Made by a program: the position numbers and the translations under genes
NCBI GenBank assembly: GCA_041687755.1
Contig: JBDNJM010000169.1
Location: forward strand, 1-11,658
DNA length: 11,658 nt
From: JBDNJM01 sp041687755
GTDB lineage: Bacteria; Planctomycetota; UBA1135; GCA-002686595
Reading direction: 5' to 3'
In this document: positions 1-8,382 of the stretch, in pieces
Position numbering within the stretch: the first letter of the stretch is position 1
Layout: the number at the start of each line of letters is the position of its first letter
The notes under the pieces: model-generated
What the model saw: only the letters and a program-made list of their open reading frames with translations
Databases searched by the model: none
What the model was told of the DNA's origin: nothing

Positions 1-77
1 CAGGCACGTTTTCACCGGCATCGGCAACCTCAGCCGCAAAGCGGCTGGGGTTGCCGATGCCGGTGAAAACGTGCCTG
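1..77. repeat. Long near-perfect inverted repeat (hairpin), REP/MITE-like or terminator
   Basis: Bases 1-37 and 41-77 are inverted copies separated only by the trinucleotide aaa. The single non-complementary pair is T30 against G48, which would be a G-U wobble in an RNA read from the plus strand and an A-C mismatch in an RNA from the minus strand. The outer end of the right arm belongs to a smaller palindrome, gtgcctggcac (71-81). The left arm starts at base 1 with caggcac, so the structure probably extends beyond the window. It lies 49 bp past the stop codon of the minus-strand ACT-domain gene, so it could end that transcript, although no T-tract follows in either direction. Its length and the small palindrome at its end resemble REP or miniature inverted-repeat elements. 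No transposase is visible, so the class is inferred. Confidence 0.85.
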
Positions 78-126
78 GCACCGTATCCTTCCCCCCGCTC
101 GCACGCGCCCCGAGGTTCGCCGCTCC

Positions 127-594
127 TCAGACCTCTTCTGGACACACCTGGGAGAGCACCATGCGTGCAGTGCCCAGGTAGCCGTCCGCGATGAATAGGT
201 GGTCGCGGCTGAAGCCGCAAACCGCCCCCACCGGGACGCCCGCGGCCGCCAGACGGCCGCAAACCAAGGCCAGGAACCCGACGAGGTCCCAGGCCATCGG
301 GGCGCTGAAGCGGATCCAGACGAGATCTGTCTCGGCGCTCGCCGCGGGGTGGGCGCGCGCGATCTCGCTCGCCAGCTCCTCGCGCACAAGCAGCGTCGTC
401 TCGTCCGGCTCAAACACGACCTGAGCCGGCGGGCCACCGTCCGTCGACGCCAGCTGCTGGAACAGGGACGGGTCGGGTCGGCCCGGAATTCCGAAGAGGC
501 AGTAGCGACCCGGCTCGACCCGGAAGCTCATCTGCTCGAGGGCTTCTTCGAGCAACGACAGGGGTTCGGGACCGGAGACCATAGAACCGAGCAT
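127..594 (-). CDS. ACT-domain protein of the COG3602 (DUF2241 + ACT) type
   Basis: A 155-residue protein. Residues about 22-72 (FRVEPGRYCLFGIPG, then VVFEPDETTLLVRE) match the N-terminal DUF2241-like part of COG3602 proteins. Residues about 91-148 match the ACT-type half: a strand LVWIRFSAP, a helix DLVGFLALVCGRLAAAGVPV, then the strand-turn CGFSRDHLFI with the family's typical D-H-(L/I)-F. ACT domains usually bind amino acids or similar small molecules, but the ligand and role of this family are not established and no enzyme domain is attached. Start choice: ATG at 592-594 or the in-frame ATG at 580-582 (Met5). Neither has a strong Shine-Dalgarno, and family proteins have similarly short leaders. 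The gene is divergent from addB across about 100 bp. The same frame stays open far upstream antisense to addB, but only this part resembles a known family. Cytoplasmic; no signal or membrane segment. Confidence 0.85.
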   Translation of the reverse strand: MLGSMVSGPEPLSLLEEALEQMSFRVEPGRYCLFGIPGRPDPSLFQQLASTDGGPPAQVVFEPDETTLLVREELASEIARAHPAASAETDLVWIRFSAPMAWDLVGFLALVCGRLAAAGVPVGAVCGFSRDHLFIADGYLGTARMVLSQVCPEEV

Positions 595-693
595 AGCGCC
601 GAATTTTGCCCTGCGAGCGCCCGGATTGTCGCCTGCAGCCGTGCAGCCGGCCCCCAGGTTGAGGTCGGACCTCCGAAGGGGTCCAATGCGTCC
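595..693. promoter_or_regulatory. Divergent intergenic region between the ACT gene and addB
   Basis: This 99-bp gap separates two divergent genes and must hold both start regions if they are transcribed from here. I see no convincing -35/-10 pair on either strand. Two small stem-loops stand out: ctgca/tgcag around a 4-nt loop at 633-646, and a longer one at 667-684 listed separately. The region is a little less GC-rich near the ACT start (gaattttg at 601-608). Confidence 0.35.
667..684 (+). promoter_or_regulatory. Stem-loop covering the likely ribosome-binding site of addB
   Basis: Bases 667-673 (ggacctc) can pair with 678-684 (ggggtcc), with one G-U wobble, around the loop cgaa. The purine run aagggg at 676-681 is the best Shine-Dalgarno candidate for the ATG at 694, about 12 nt away, and most of it would be locked in the right side of the stem. 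This could dampen addB translation or respond to other conditions. In GC-rich DNA a 7-bp stem can also arise by chance, so the regulatory reading is inference. Confidence 0.35.
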
Positions 694-3600
694 ATGACCT
701 CCGCCCACGCTGCTTCCGTCCAGGCCGTCGCCCTCGAAGACGCGTTGATCGCGAGGGTCCTCGACGACGTGCGCGCCCGACGTGCCGGCGTGCGCGCGCT
801 CGGCGCCAAGACGATGATCGTGGTGCGCGACGCCGCCCTGCGCGAGCACGTCTACGGGATCCTGCTCGGAACGCAAGAGCTCGGCGGCGCGTTGATCGGC
901 ATCGAGGTCAGCACGCTCGCCACCGTCGCCGCCGCGATCCTCGCCCGGGCGCAGGCCCCGGCGCCCGCGGGCAGGCGCCGGCTCGCGCTGCTTGCCGGTC
1001 GCGCCGCGCTGCTGCGCGCAGAACTCCAACCCTTGATCGGCGCGCTGGACGAAGGTCCGGCGACCCTGTTGCCCGTGCTGCAGCGGCTCACGGAGGCCGG
1101 GCTGTGCGCTGCTTTGTCCGCGCCCGCGCTCGAGCGCATCGCGGACGAGGATCGGCCGCTCGGGGGAGCCGCGGAGCGGGAGCGGCTGCGCGCATTGGTC
1201 GAGGTGCTCGGCGACCTTGAGGCCCGCGGCGAATGCGGCCTGGAGCCCGCACACCTCAGCGCCGCCGAGGCCCTCAGCCGCGATAAGGACCTGCTCGAAG
1301 CCGACTGCGTGCTGCTGTATCGCGCCGAGCGCGTCGGTGGCCAGGAGAACGCCCTCGCGGCCGCCTTGCTGAGGCGCGGCGCCGAGTGGATCGGGAACGA
1401 GCCCTCCGGATCCGGGGCGCGCGCCGCCCTGGGCTTCGCGGCCGTCGGGGCCCCGGTCGCGGTGGCTGCGGAGGCGGCCGCCGCCGCCCCCGAACCGCAG
1501 AAGCTGCACGCGCGCGCGCTCGACCCGCTCGCCGAGGCGGAACTCGCCGTGCAAAGCCTCAGCGCCTTCAGCGCCGAGACCGGCGTTCCCGTCGGCCCGC
1601 GCCTGGGAGTCGTCGCCTTCGGGCCGGAGCGCTACGCGACCGCCCTGCGGCGAGCCTTCGAGCGCGCGGGCCTGCCCTTCAGCAGCCGCGGGCTCGACGG
1701 CCCCCTCTCCCCCACCGGGCGCGAGCTCTGCGGATTGGCCAACCTGTTGGAGCTGGGCGGCCGCACGCCGACGTCCGCGTGGCTCGAGGTCCAGCAGCTC
1801 GGACCCGAGGCCGGGCCCATCGGAGACCTTGGGCTCGCGGCCCAGGCGCTCGGACTCGGGCGCCTGCAGGCGCTGGCGGCGGTCGACTTGGGCAAGGCGC
1901 TCGGCAAGGCCCAGCACTACGCCCTGCCCGTGCGCCTTGGAACCGGCGTCGGGCCGGCGGGCGAGGGCCTCGCCGAAGAGGGGACGGGCGACGACGACCT
2001 TTCCGAAGAGCCCTACGACCGGGCGAGCGGTGGTACTGCCGAGGGCATGGGCGGACCGGCTGCCGCACAGGCGAGCCCGGCTGAAAAACGCCGCAGCGTT
2101 CCCCGCGCGAGCCTCCAACTGCTGATCGACCTGGCCGCGCGGGTGCTGGCCGACGTCGCTCCCCAGACCGCCGAGCCCGCCGCGCTGCTGTCGCCCGAGG
2201 CCCTCGCCGAGCGCAGCCTGCGGCTGGGCGGACAGCACCTCGGCTGGATCGCGGACTCCGCGCCGATGCGTGCGCTCGATGCTGCGACCGCGTCGCTGTG
2301 CTCCGAGTTCCGGGGACTCGAGCTCGCCTGGAACGAGTGGAGCGCGGAGCTTGCCCAGGAGCTTCGACGGCGCGGAACCGAACGCCTCGGCGCCCGCGGC
2401 GACGGCGTCCGCGTCCTGTCCGCGACCGTCGCCCACGGCCACGTGTTCGAAGCCCTCGCGGTGATCGGGCTCGACCGCAGCGGCCTCGGCTCCGGCGGAC
2501 AACCGGATCCGTTCCTGTCCGACCGCGCCGCCGAAGGACTGTCCGAAGTGCTGCCGGACCTGCTGCCGGCCCGCGAGCTCGGCTTCGAACGCCAGGCCCA
2601 GGCCATTGAGATGACGGGAGCCGCGCGACAGCGGCTGATCCTGCTCAGCGCTCAACACGACGCGGAGGATCGGCCGCTCATTGCCGCACCGCTGTTCGAA
2701 CGCTTAACCGAAGGTGCCGCTGCGCTCGAACTGCCGCCGCCTCTGCAGTGGCCGTACAGCCACGCCCTGGGCACAGCAGGTGCCGGGCACGATGACGCCT
2801 TCGCCGCCTTGCTGCAGCTCGGTCTCGACCAGGAGCGCGCGGGCTCCGCGATCCCGGCGGCGGAGCTGGCCGCCGCTCGTATCGACCTCCTAGACGTCGT
2901 CGACGAGCGGCCCGGCCGCGCGGCCGCCCGGGGCCTGGGCCCCTTTGCAGGCCTCGTGGGCCCCACTGCGGAAGTGGGCGACCCGCGCAGCGACCCGCTG
3001 TTCGTGACGACGCTTGAGAGCCAGGCCCGCTGCGGCTGGCAGACGTTCCTGCGGCGGGTGCTGCGCATCGAGCCACTGCCAGATCCGCTGGCCAGCCTCC
3101 CCCAGCTGGACGCGCGGCTCTCGGGCATCGTCGTGCACGACGCCCTTGAGCGGCTGCTCGGCGGCCCTGGGCTCGCTTCCGATCTTGACGATGCGCTGCA
3201 TGTCGACCCCCTGCGTCCCGACCGGCCAACCGGACGCGAGCTGCGCCGGGCGGTTGAGCACTCCGCCGAGCAAGCGGCTCGGGAAGCGGGCTGGAACCTG
3301 CCCGGGCTGCGCCGGTTGCTCACCGAGTCCACGATGCCGGTCGTCGAGCACGCGGTCGAGCTGATCTGGTCCGCGGCGGCGCCGCGCGTCGTCGGGCTCG
3401 AGCTGCAGGGTCAGGTCGAGCTGGAGCGCGAGGACAAGAGCCGGCGCGCGCTGCACTTTCGGGCCGACCGCGTGGACCGCGACGAGCACGGGGCGCTGCT
3501 GCTGATCGACTACAAGACCGGCGCGCCCGTGTCCGACGCCAAGGGCGAGGCCACGCGCAAGCGCCACCTGCTCAAGAAGATTCGCGAGGGTGCGCGCCTG

Positions 3601-3996
3601 CAGGGCGCGGCCTACGCCATGGATCGCGGCCCCGGCTCCCGCGGCGCCTACCTCTCGCTGAAGGTCCGCGGCAAACCGATCCCAGACGCCTACCGCTTCG
3701 AGGCCGTGTCCGCCGACGACGACGAGCTGATGGAGGCCTTCCGCGGCGCTGCCGGAATTGCGCTGGAGGCCTACGAGGCCGGGGCCTTCGCCCCGCGCCT
3801 GCTGCAGGACGATCTGCGCGACAAGGGGCCCTGGTGCGACCGCTGCGAGGTCGCCGAGGCCTGTGTCCGCGGCGACTCCGGGGCGCTCGCGCGACATGCG
3901 GCCTGGATCGAGAATGCCCGCGAGACCGAGCCGGAGGTGCCGCTGATGCGCGCCTGGCTGCGTTTGAACGACATCGCCCAGGAGACCCGCTCGTGA
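694..3996 (+). CDS. addB: AddB/RexB-like subunit: PD-(D/E)XK nuclease with 4Fe-4S cluster
   Basis: A 1100-residue protein, a usual size for AddB/RexB. The N-terminal about 700 residues form a UvrD-like but apparently inactive helicase fold: no GxGKT Walker A is present. The C-terminal nuclease is intact: H815 in GIVVHDALE, D925 in FRADRVDR, D939 and K941 in LIDYKTG, and the QxxxY motif Q970-Y974. Four cysteines fit the AddB iron-sulfur staple: C780 in ESQARCGW, then C1048, C1051 and C1057 (C-x2-C-x5-C) near the C-terminus. A glycine- and acid-rich stretch at about residues 412-468 looks like a flexible linker. In the AddAB complex this subunit degrades one strand at a double-strand break and, in studied systems, recognises Chi. 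Start ATG 694 was chosen because the open frame upstream (from 199) is antisense to the ACT gene and the family-like N-terminus begins here. Its stop overlaps the addA start, indicating an operon. Adn-type subunits are less likely because they carry an active helicase. Confidence 0.87.
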   Translation: MTSAHAASVQAVALEDALIARVLDDVRARRAGVRALGAKTMIVVRDAALREHVYGILLGTQELGGALIGIEVSTLATVAAAILARAQAPAPAGRRRLALLAGRAALLRAELQPLIGALDEGPATLLPVLQRLTEAGLCAALSAPALERIADEDRPLGGAAERERLRALVEVLGDLEARGECGLEPAHLSAAEALSRDKDLLEADCVLLYRAERVGGQENALAAALLRRGAEWIGNEPSGSGARAALGFAAVGAPVAVAAEAAAAAPEPQKLHARALDPLAEAELAVQSLSAFSAETGVPVGPRLGVVAFGPERYATALRRAFERAGLPFSSRGLDGPLSPTGRELCGLANLLELGGRTPTSAWLEVQQLGPEAGPIGDLGLAAQALGLGRLQALAAVDLGKALGKAQHYALPVRLGTGVGPAGEGLAEEGTGDDDLSEEPYDRASGGTAEGMGGPAAAQASPAEKRRSVPRASLQLLIDLAARVLADVAPQTAEPAALLSPEALAERSLRLGGQHLGWIADSAPMRALDAATASLCSEFRGLELAWNEWSAELAQELRRRGTERLGARGDGVRVLSATVAHGHVFEALAVIGLDRSGLGSGGQPDPFLSDRAAEGLSEVLPDLLPARELGFERQAQAIEMTGAARQRLILLSAQHDAEDRPLIAAPLFERLTEGAAALELPPPLQWPYSHALGTAGAGHDDAFAALLQLGLDQERAGSAIPAAELAAARIDLLDVVDERPGRAAARGLGPFAGLVGPTAEVGDPRSDPLFVTTLESQARCGWQTFLRRVLRIEPLPDPLASLPQLDARLSGIVVHDALERLLGGPGLASDLDDALHVDPLRPDRPTGRELRRAVEHSAEQAAREAGWNLPGLRRLLTESTMPVVEHAVELIWSAAAPRVVGLELQGQVELEREDKSRRALHFRADRVDRDEHGALLLIDYKTGAPVSDAKGEATRKRHLLKKIREGARLQGAAYAMDRGPGSRGAYLSLKVRGKPIPDAYRFEAVSADDDELMEAFRGAAGIALEAYEAGAFAPRLLQDDLRDKGPWCDRCEVAEACVRGDSGALARHAAWIENARETEPEVPLMRAWLRLNDIAQETRS
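3980..3984 (+). promoter_or_regulatory. Ribosome-binding site fixing the addA GTG start
   Basis: aggag lies inside the end of addB, 8 nt before the GTG at 3993-3995. This spacing is ideal and decides the start. The GTG shares the sequence GTGA with the addB stop codon (TGA at 3994-3996), the classic arrangement for translational coupling and balanced output of two subunits. Confidence 0.8.
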
Positions 3997-6900
3997 GCCT
4001 CGATTCCTCGACTGCAGAACTGACCGACGCCGACCAGGAAGCGCGCACGCTGAGCGTGACGCGCTTCGACGCGCCGCTGATGCTGGAGGCCGGCGCCGGC
4101 ACCGGCAAGACGACGACCCTCGTGGCTCGAATCGTGGCCTGGATGCTGGGGCCCGGCTGGGCTCGGCATGCGGACTCGGAGGACGACGCGGCGCGCGCGC
4201 GACGCGTGCTGCGCGGCATCGCGGCGATCACGTTCACCGAGGCTGCGGCCGCCGAGATGGCCGAGCGCGTCACGAAGGCGCTGAGGGCGCTTACCGAGGG
4301 GCGTATGCCCCGGGGGCTGGACGCCGCCGAGCTGCCGGAGCCTGAGCGCCTGCGAGCGCGCGCAGCGGCCCTGCTCGACGCGGCCGACACGCTGAACCTG
4401 ACCACGATCCACGCGTACTGCGCCGGGCTGCTGCGCCGCTTCTCGATCATGGCCGGCCTGCACCCGCGCGCGGAAGTGGACCCTGAGGAAGAGCGCGTGA
4501 CCGAGGTTCTGACAGAGCTGATCGAGGAGCGCTTGCCGGAGGTGTTCGGTGACCCGGGCGACCGCGACTGGGTCGCCCTGGCGCGGCGCGGGTTCGGGCC
4601 GACCAACGTGGCCGAGGGCCTGCTCGCTCTGCACCGGGCGGGCGCTCGGCCCGAGGATCTGCGCGAGGACCCTGTGTCGCCGGAGCGCGTTGCCGACCTG
4701 CTGGACGAGCTGAAGGGTGGACTGCTCCCGATCTCGATGCTGCTGGACGTCGACGCGGCCCAACTCAAGCGCGCCAAGAAGGTGCAGGCCGTGCGGGAGA
4801 CGCTGCAGAACCTCGCCGCGGAAGTGCATCGCGAGGATCTCGAGCTCATCGAACTGGTCGAGGGACGCTGGGAGTCCGCCGGCGGAGAGCTGCCGGGCCC
4901 CGGCTGGGGCATGGCCGTGGTCGAGGTCCTCGAGAAGTGGCGCAAGCAGGGACCCGGCGCCACCGAGCTGAAGGCGATCGGTGAGGAGGCCCACGACCTG
5001 CAGCGCCACGCCGAGCGCTTGCTCCCGCCGCTCAAGCAGCTCGCCGGCCTCGACCTTGAGCTGCTCGGCGTCGGGCACGCCGTGCTCGCGCCGCTCTACG
5101 CCGAACTTCGCAAGCGGCTCGTTCGCGCGGGCGTGCTGTCGTTCGACGACCTGTTGTCCGAGACCACCACGCTGCTCGAGCGCTCCCCCACCGCCGCCGA
5201 GCAGCTCCGCGAGGAACTCGAGTTCCTCGCCGTCGACGAGTTCCAGGACACCGACGCCCGACAGTGCCGGTTGGTCGAGCTGCTGGGGCTCGAAGGCACA
5301 CCGGCCGAGCGCCCCGCGCTGTTCGTAGTCGGCGACCCCAAGCAGTCCATCTACGGCTGGCGCGCGGCCGACCTCGCGGCCTACGAGGGCTTCAAGCAGC
5401 AGCTGAGCGACGCGGGCGGCGAGATTCGCGTGCTGAGCGTCAACTACCGCTCGGACGACCGCATCTTGAGCGAGGTCGGGCGCGTCATGGCCGGCGCGAT
5501 GCACGCGGAGCCCGGCCTGCAGCCGACCTACCAACCGCTCGTCGCCGGTCGCGGTGAGTTCGCTGGCGAGGACGCGGAGTGTGTCACGGTCGCCTACCAT
5601 CCCGACGACGTCGGCAAGGATCGGCCCAAGCGCGGTCAACTGGTCGTCCGTGAGGCGGACTGGGTCGCGGCCTCGCTGCGCGGCTGGGTCGAGCGCCTGC
5701 AGCCCGACGAGAAAGGTCGCGCGGCAGGCTTCGGCGACGTCGCGCTGCTGCTGCGCTCGACGGGCGATCTCGAGCGCTACCTCGACGCCTTCAAGCGTTT
5801 CGAGATCCCGTTCGCGGTCGCCCGGGACAAGAGCTACTACCGGCGCCGCGAGGTGATCGAGGCCGCGGCGCTGGTGCGCTGCGTGCTCGACCCGCGCGAC
5901 CAGGTCGCGCTGGTGACCTGGATCCGTTCGGCGACCGTCGGCGTGCCGGATGCGGCGCTGCTGCCGCTGTGGCGCGCCGAGCTGCCGGCCTTCACGCTGC
6001 AGCTGGCCGACGACAGCCAGACTCAAAGAAAGGCTGCCCGCGAGCTGGTCGAGCGCGCCGCCGGGGAGACACCAACCGGCGCCCAGGCCGAGGTGCTGCC
6101 GCGCTGGCCGCAGGCCCTGCTCGCCGCGCTCGAGGACCTCGGGGCCCTGCGCCGCGGCTACGCCGACCTGTCCGCCGACCGCTTCGTCGAGTTCCTGCGC
6201 CGGCGCACGCTGGTCGAGGCGACCGAGGCCAGCCGGTTCCTCGGCACGTACCGCGAGGCGAACCTGGAGCGCTTCTTCCGCCAGCTAGGCCAAGCGATCG
6301 AACTTGGCGCCGGCGACCGCACTCGCGTGCTGCGCAAGCTGCGCGAGAGCGTCGCGGCCTCGCTCGAAGCGGAGGAGGGTCGCCCGCGCGGCTCGGACGA
6401 GGATGCCGTGCAGGTCATGACGGTGCACAAGTCGAAGGGACTCGACTTCCGAGTAGTCGTGCTCGGCCAGCTCTACAAGGAACGCCGCAAGGGCGGCGGT
6501 GGACCCGCGTTCGCGTTCGCGATCGTTGGCCGCCGGGCGGAGCTGCGCCTGTTCGGCGCCGCCTCGCTCGCGTGGCACCACGTGGCGACACGCGCCGCCC
6601 AGGTCGAGGCCTACGAGGCCGTGCGCCTGCTGTACGTTGCGATGACGCGCGCGAAGGACCACCTCGTGCTCGCCTGCAGCCAACCCTTCGCCGACCGGGC
6701 TAAGCCGACCCTGGAGGCCGGTTCGCTTGAGAGCCTGCTCGCTTCCCGCGAGCCGGAGCTGCCGGCGCCGCCGGGAGATCCCGCCGAAGGGGCGGAAGAC
6801 GCATCGGCCGCCGAGGCCGACACGGACCCCACGCCGGAACTGCCGGTGCCGGCCCCGGAACTCCCCCGAGGCGTCGCCCTGACGCCCATGCAAGACGTCG

Positions 6901-7634
6901 TGTCCGCCCTGGGCGCGCCCGCCGCCTCCGAGGTCAGCGCCGCCGAGGCCGCCCGCGGCGCCGACCGCGCCAGGGCCGACGCCGAGACGATCCGAACCCG
7001 TCGAGAGGACGCCGCCGGCCGGGCCGAACGGCCGCGACTGTCGCCCGTCTCGAGCCTCAAGGGCTCCCACGTCGACCAGGGCGAGCCCCTGGAAGAGACC
7101 GGACGCGGAGTCTGGGCCGCCGAGTTGGGCACCCTAGTCCACGCGGCGCTCGAACTCGTCGCGCGAGGCACGCTGGCGCCGGCCGACCTGCAGGCGCACG
7201 TGGGCGAGCGCCTGGCAAAGCTCGCGGCCGGCCTCGAGGAGACGGCGGCCGAGGCGTTGCTCGAGCGCGGGGCGGAGCTGCTCGTGCAGCTAGGCGAGGG
7301 CCCGTTGGTGGACGATCTGGCCGGCTTGGGCGAGCGCGTCGTCGCGACGGAGCTACCCTTGCTCCTGTGCACCAAAGCCGACGCGACCGACGGTCCGCTC
7401 GAGGGGCACATCGGCGTGCTCGATCTGCTATACCGCGAGCCTGACGGTCAGCTCGTCGTCGCCGACTACAAGAGCGACGCCGTGCGCGACGACGCGCACC
7501 TGCAGCAGCTCGTAGACGCCTACCGCACCCAAGTGCAGCTCTACGCTCGCGCGGTGCAGGCCGCCATGCAGCTGGATCAGCCGCCGCGGACCGAGCTGTG
7601 GATGCTCGATCGCGGCGAGCGGTGCGTGCTGTAG
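3993..7634 (+). CDS. addA: AddA-like UvrD/Rep-family ATP-dependent helicase-nuclease
   Basis: A 1213-residue protein starting at GTG. Superfamily 1A helicase motifs appear in order: Walker A GAGTGKTT (residues 34-41, K39); motif Ia ITFTEAAA (about 79-86); Walker B/motif II DEFQDT (415-420); motif III GDPKQSIYGWR (447-457); motif IV NYRS (484-487); TVHKSKGLDF (810-819); motif VI LLYVAMTRAKD with R886. An acidic, proline-rich linker spans about 917-1019. A C-terminal PD-(D/E)XK nuclease follows: H1050 in GTLVHAALE, D1144 in GVLDLL, D1158 and K1160 in VADYKSD, and QxxxY at 1180-1184. There is no cysteine cluster, as expected for AddA rather than AdnA/B. It should be the 3'-5' motor and second nuclease of the AddAB complex, which resects double-strand breaks for RecA loading. 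Translation is probably coupled to addB by a 4-nt overlap. All key residues are intact. Cytoplasmic. Confidence 0.93.
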   Translation: MSLDSSTAELTDADQEARTLSVTRFDAPLMLEAGAGTGKTTTLVARIVAWMLGPGWARHADSEDDAARARRVLRGIAAITFTEAAAAEMAERVTKALRALTEGRMPRGLDAAELPEPERLRARAAALLDAADTLNLTTIHAYCAGLLRRFSIMAGLHPRAEVDPEEERVTEVLTELIEERLPEVFGDPGDRDWVALARRGFGPTNVAEGLLALHRAGARPEDLREDPVSPERVADLLDELKGGLLPISMLLDVDAAQLKRAKKVQAVRETLQNLAAEVHREDLELIELVEGRWESAGGELPGPGWGMAVVEVLEKWRKQGPGATELKAIGEEAHDLQRHAERLLPPLKQLAGLDLELLGVGHAVLAPLYAELRKRLVRAGVLSFDDLLSETTTLLERSPTAAEQLREELEFLAVDEFQDTDARQCRLVELLGLEGTPAERPALFVVGDPKQSIYGWRAADLAAYEGFKQQLSDAGGEIRVLSVNYRSDDRILSEVGRVMAGAMHAEPGLQPTYQPLVAGRGEFAGEDAECVTVAYHPDDVGKDRPKRGQLVVREADWVAASLRGWVERLQPDEKGRAAGFGDVALLLRSTGDLERYLDAFKRFEIPFAVARDKSYYRRREVIEAAALVRCVLDPRDQVALVTWIRSATVGVPDAALLPLWRAELPAFTLQLADDSQTQRKAARELVERAAGETPTGAQAEVLPRWPQALLAALEDLGALRRGYADLSADRFVEFLRRRTLVEATEASRFLGTYREANLERFFRQLGQAIELGAGDRTRVLRKLRESVAASLEAEEGRPRGSDEDAVQVMTVHKSKGLDFRVVVLGQLYKERRKGGGGPAFAFAIVGRRAELRLFGAASLAWHHVATRAAQVEAYEAVRLLYVAMTRAKDHLVLACSQPFADRAKPTLEAGSLESLLASREPELPAPPGDPAEGAEDASAAEADTDPTPELPVPAPELPRGVALTPMQDVVSALGAPAASEVSAAEAARGADRARADAETIRTRREDAAGRAERPRLSPVSSLKGSHVDQGEPLEETGRGVWAAELGTLVHAALELVARGTLAPADLQAHVGERLAKLAAGLEETAAEALLERGAELLVQLGEGPLVDDLAGLGERVVATELPLLLCTKADATDGPLEGHIGVLDLLYREPDGQLVVADYKSDAVRDDAHLQQLVDAYRTQVQLYARAVQAAMQLDQPPRTELWMLDRGERCVL

Positions 7635-7674
7635 GCCTTTAGCTTCGGACCCCGCCGGCGTCGGGCCGGGCGCC
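7635..7674. terminator. Convergent gap between addA and trmB with GC-rich stem, possible bidirectional terminator
   Basis: The two genes converge with only 40 bp between their stop codons. The gap holds an imperfect GC stem (cgccgg against ccgggcg, one bulge) but no T-run on either strand, so a classical intrinsic terminator is not shown. Transcripts may overlap or end by another mechanism. Confidence 0.25.
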
Positions 7675-8304
7675 TCAGCCGGCCGGCTTCTGCAGGCAGA
7701 ACGGGAAGAACGGGCGGCCGTCGCGCACGATGTACTTGCGCTCGAAGTTCGTTCCCACCAGCTCGCCTTCGCCGGCGCTGACCGGCGGCGTGTAGTCGAT
7801 GCGGGGGAAGTCAGAAGTCTGCAGCACGTCCTCGATCCACTCGGCGTACTCGGGGTGGTCGGTCACGATCCGGATGGTGCCGCCCGGCTGGACCACGCGC
7901 TCGAACTCGCGCAAGACGTCCTTGCGCACGATGCGACGCTTGTGGTGGCGCGCCTTGGGCCAGGGATCGGGAAAGTAGACGTGCACGGCCTGCAGGCTGT
8001 CCGCCGGGATCACCTCACGCACGATCTCGACCGCGTCGTGACCGATCGCACGCGCGTTTTCGGCACCCGCGCGCCGCAGCCGGTCGGCGGCGTAGGCGGC
8101 GTACTTCTTCATGTACTCGATGCCGAGGAAGCGCACGTCGGGCCGCGCCAGCGCCTCGGCGACGAGGAAGGTGCCCTTGCCCGATCCGATCTCGAGTTCG
8201 AACGGACCCGGTCCCCCGAGCAGCTCGTCGAGCTTGGCCGGTCGCGGGAGGGCGGCCACCTCGAGCAGGAAGTGCTCGGGCACGGGGCGGTTCTTGAAGC
8301 GCAT
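7675..8304 (-). CDS. trmB: tRNA (guanine-N7-)-methyltransferase TrmB
   Basis: A 209-residue protein of normal TrmB length. It transfers a methyl group from S-adenosylmethionine to N7 of G46 in the tRNA variable loop. SAM motif I is FELEIGSGKGTFL (35-47), followed by the acidic GIEYMKK (E63) and GHDAVE (D90). The family signature VYFPDPWPKARHHKRR is at 109-124, and the substrate-side TNFERKY at 185-191. The start is ATG 8302-8304 (MRFKNRP). The frame is open further upstream to 8619, but that part is translated intergenic DNA and a relic of another trmB copy. No good Shine-Dalgarno precedes the ATG; aggag (complement of 8330-8334) is about 25 nt away, too far. It converges with addA. The upstream neighbour in the same direction is a decayed duplicate of its own 5' end. 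Confidence 0.95.
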   Translation of the reverse strand: MRFKNRPVPEHFLLEVAALPRPAKLDELLGGPGPFELEIGSGKGTFLVAEALARPDVRFLGIEYMKKYAAYAADRLRRAGAENARAIGHDAVEIVREVIPADSLQAVHVYFPDPWPKARHHKRRIVRKDVLREFERVVQPGGTIRIVTDHPEYAEWIEDVLQTSDFPRIDYTPPVSAGEGELVGTNFERKYIVRDGRPFFPFCLQKPAG

Positions 8305-8382
8305 CGCGGGCCATTCTGGGCGCGCGTCGCTCCTGGGTCTACCCCGGCGCCGAACTGGCAGGGCAAGGGCGCTCGGTGGTCG

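Noticed and set aside
633..646. Short stem-loop ctgca/tgcag in the divergent gap
   Set aside because: A 5-bp stem without other support is likely chance; it is mentioned only in the intergenic entry.
199..693. Upstream extension of the addB frame
   Set aside because: It overlaps the ACT gene in antisense, its translation has no family resemblance, and ATG 694 starts a normal AddB-like N-terminus.
595..2658. Very long minus-strand open frame continuing upstream from the ACT gene, antisense to addB
   Set aside because: Only the last about 155 residues resemble a known family. The rest is the antisense of a GC-rich gene, where high G/C at third positions suppresses stop codons, and its composition (Gly/Arg/Gln/Ala-rich) is typical of such shadows.
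7677..7688. Perfect 12-bp palindrome agccggccggct
   Set aside because: It coincides with the last codons of trmB (KPAG) and is expected by chance in such GC-rich coding DNA; no partner or repeat supports a site.
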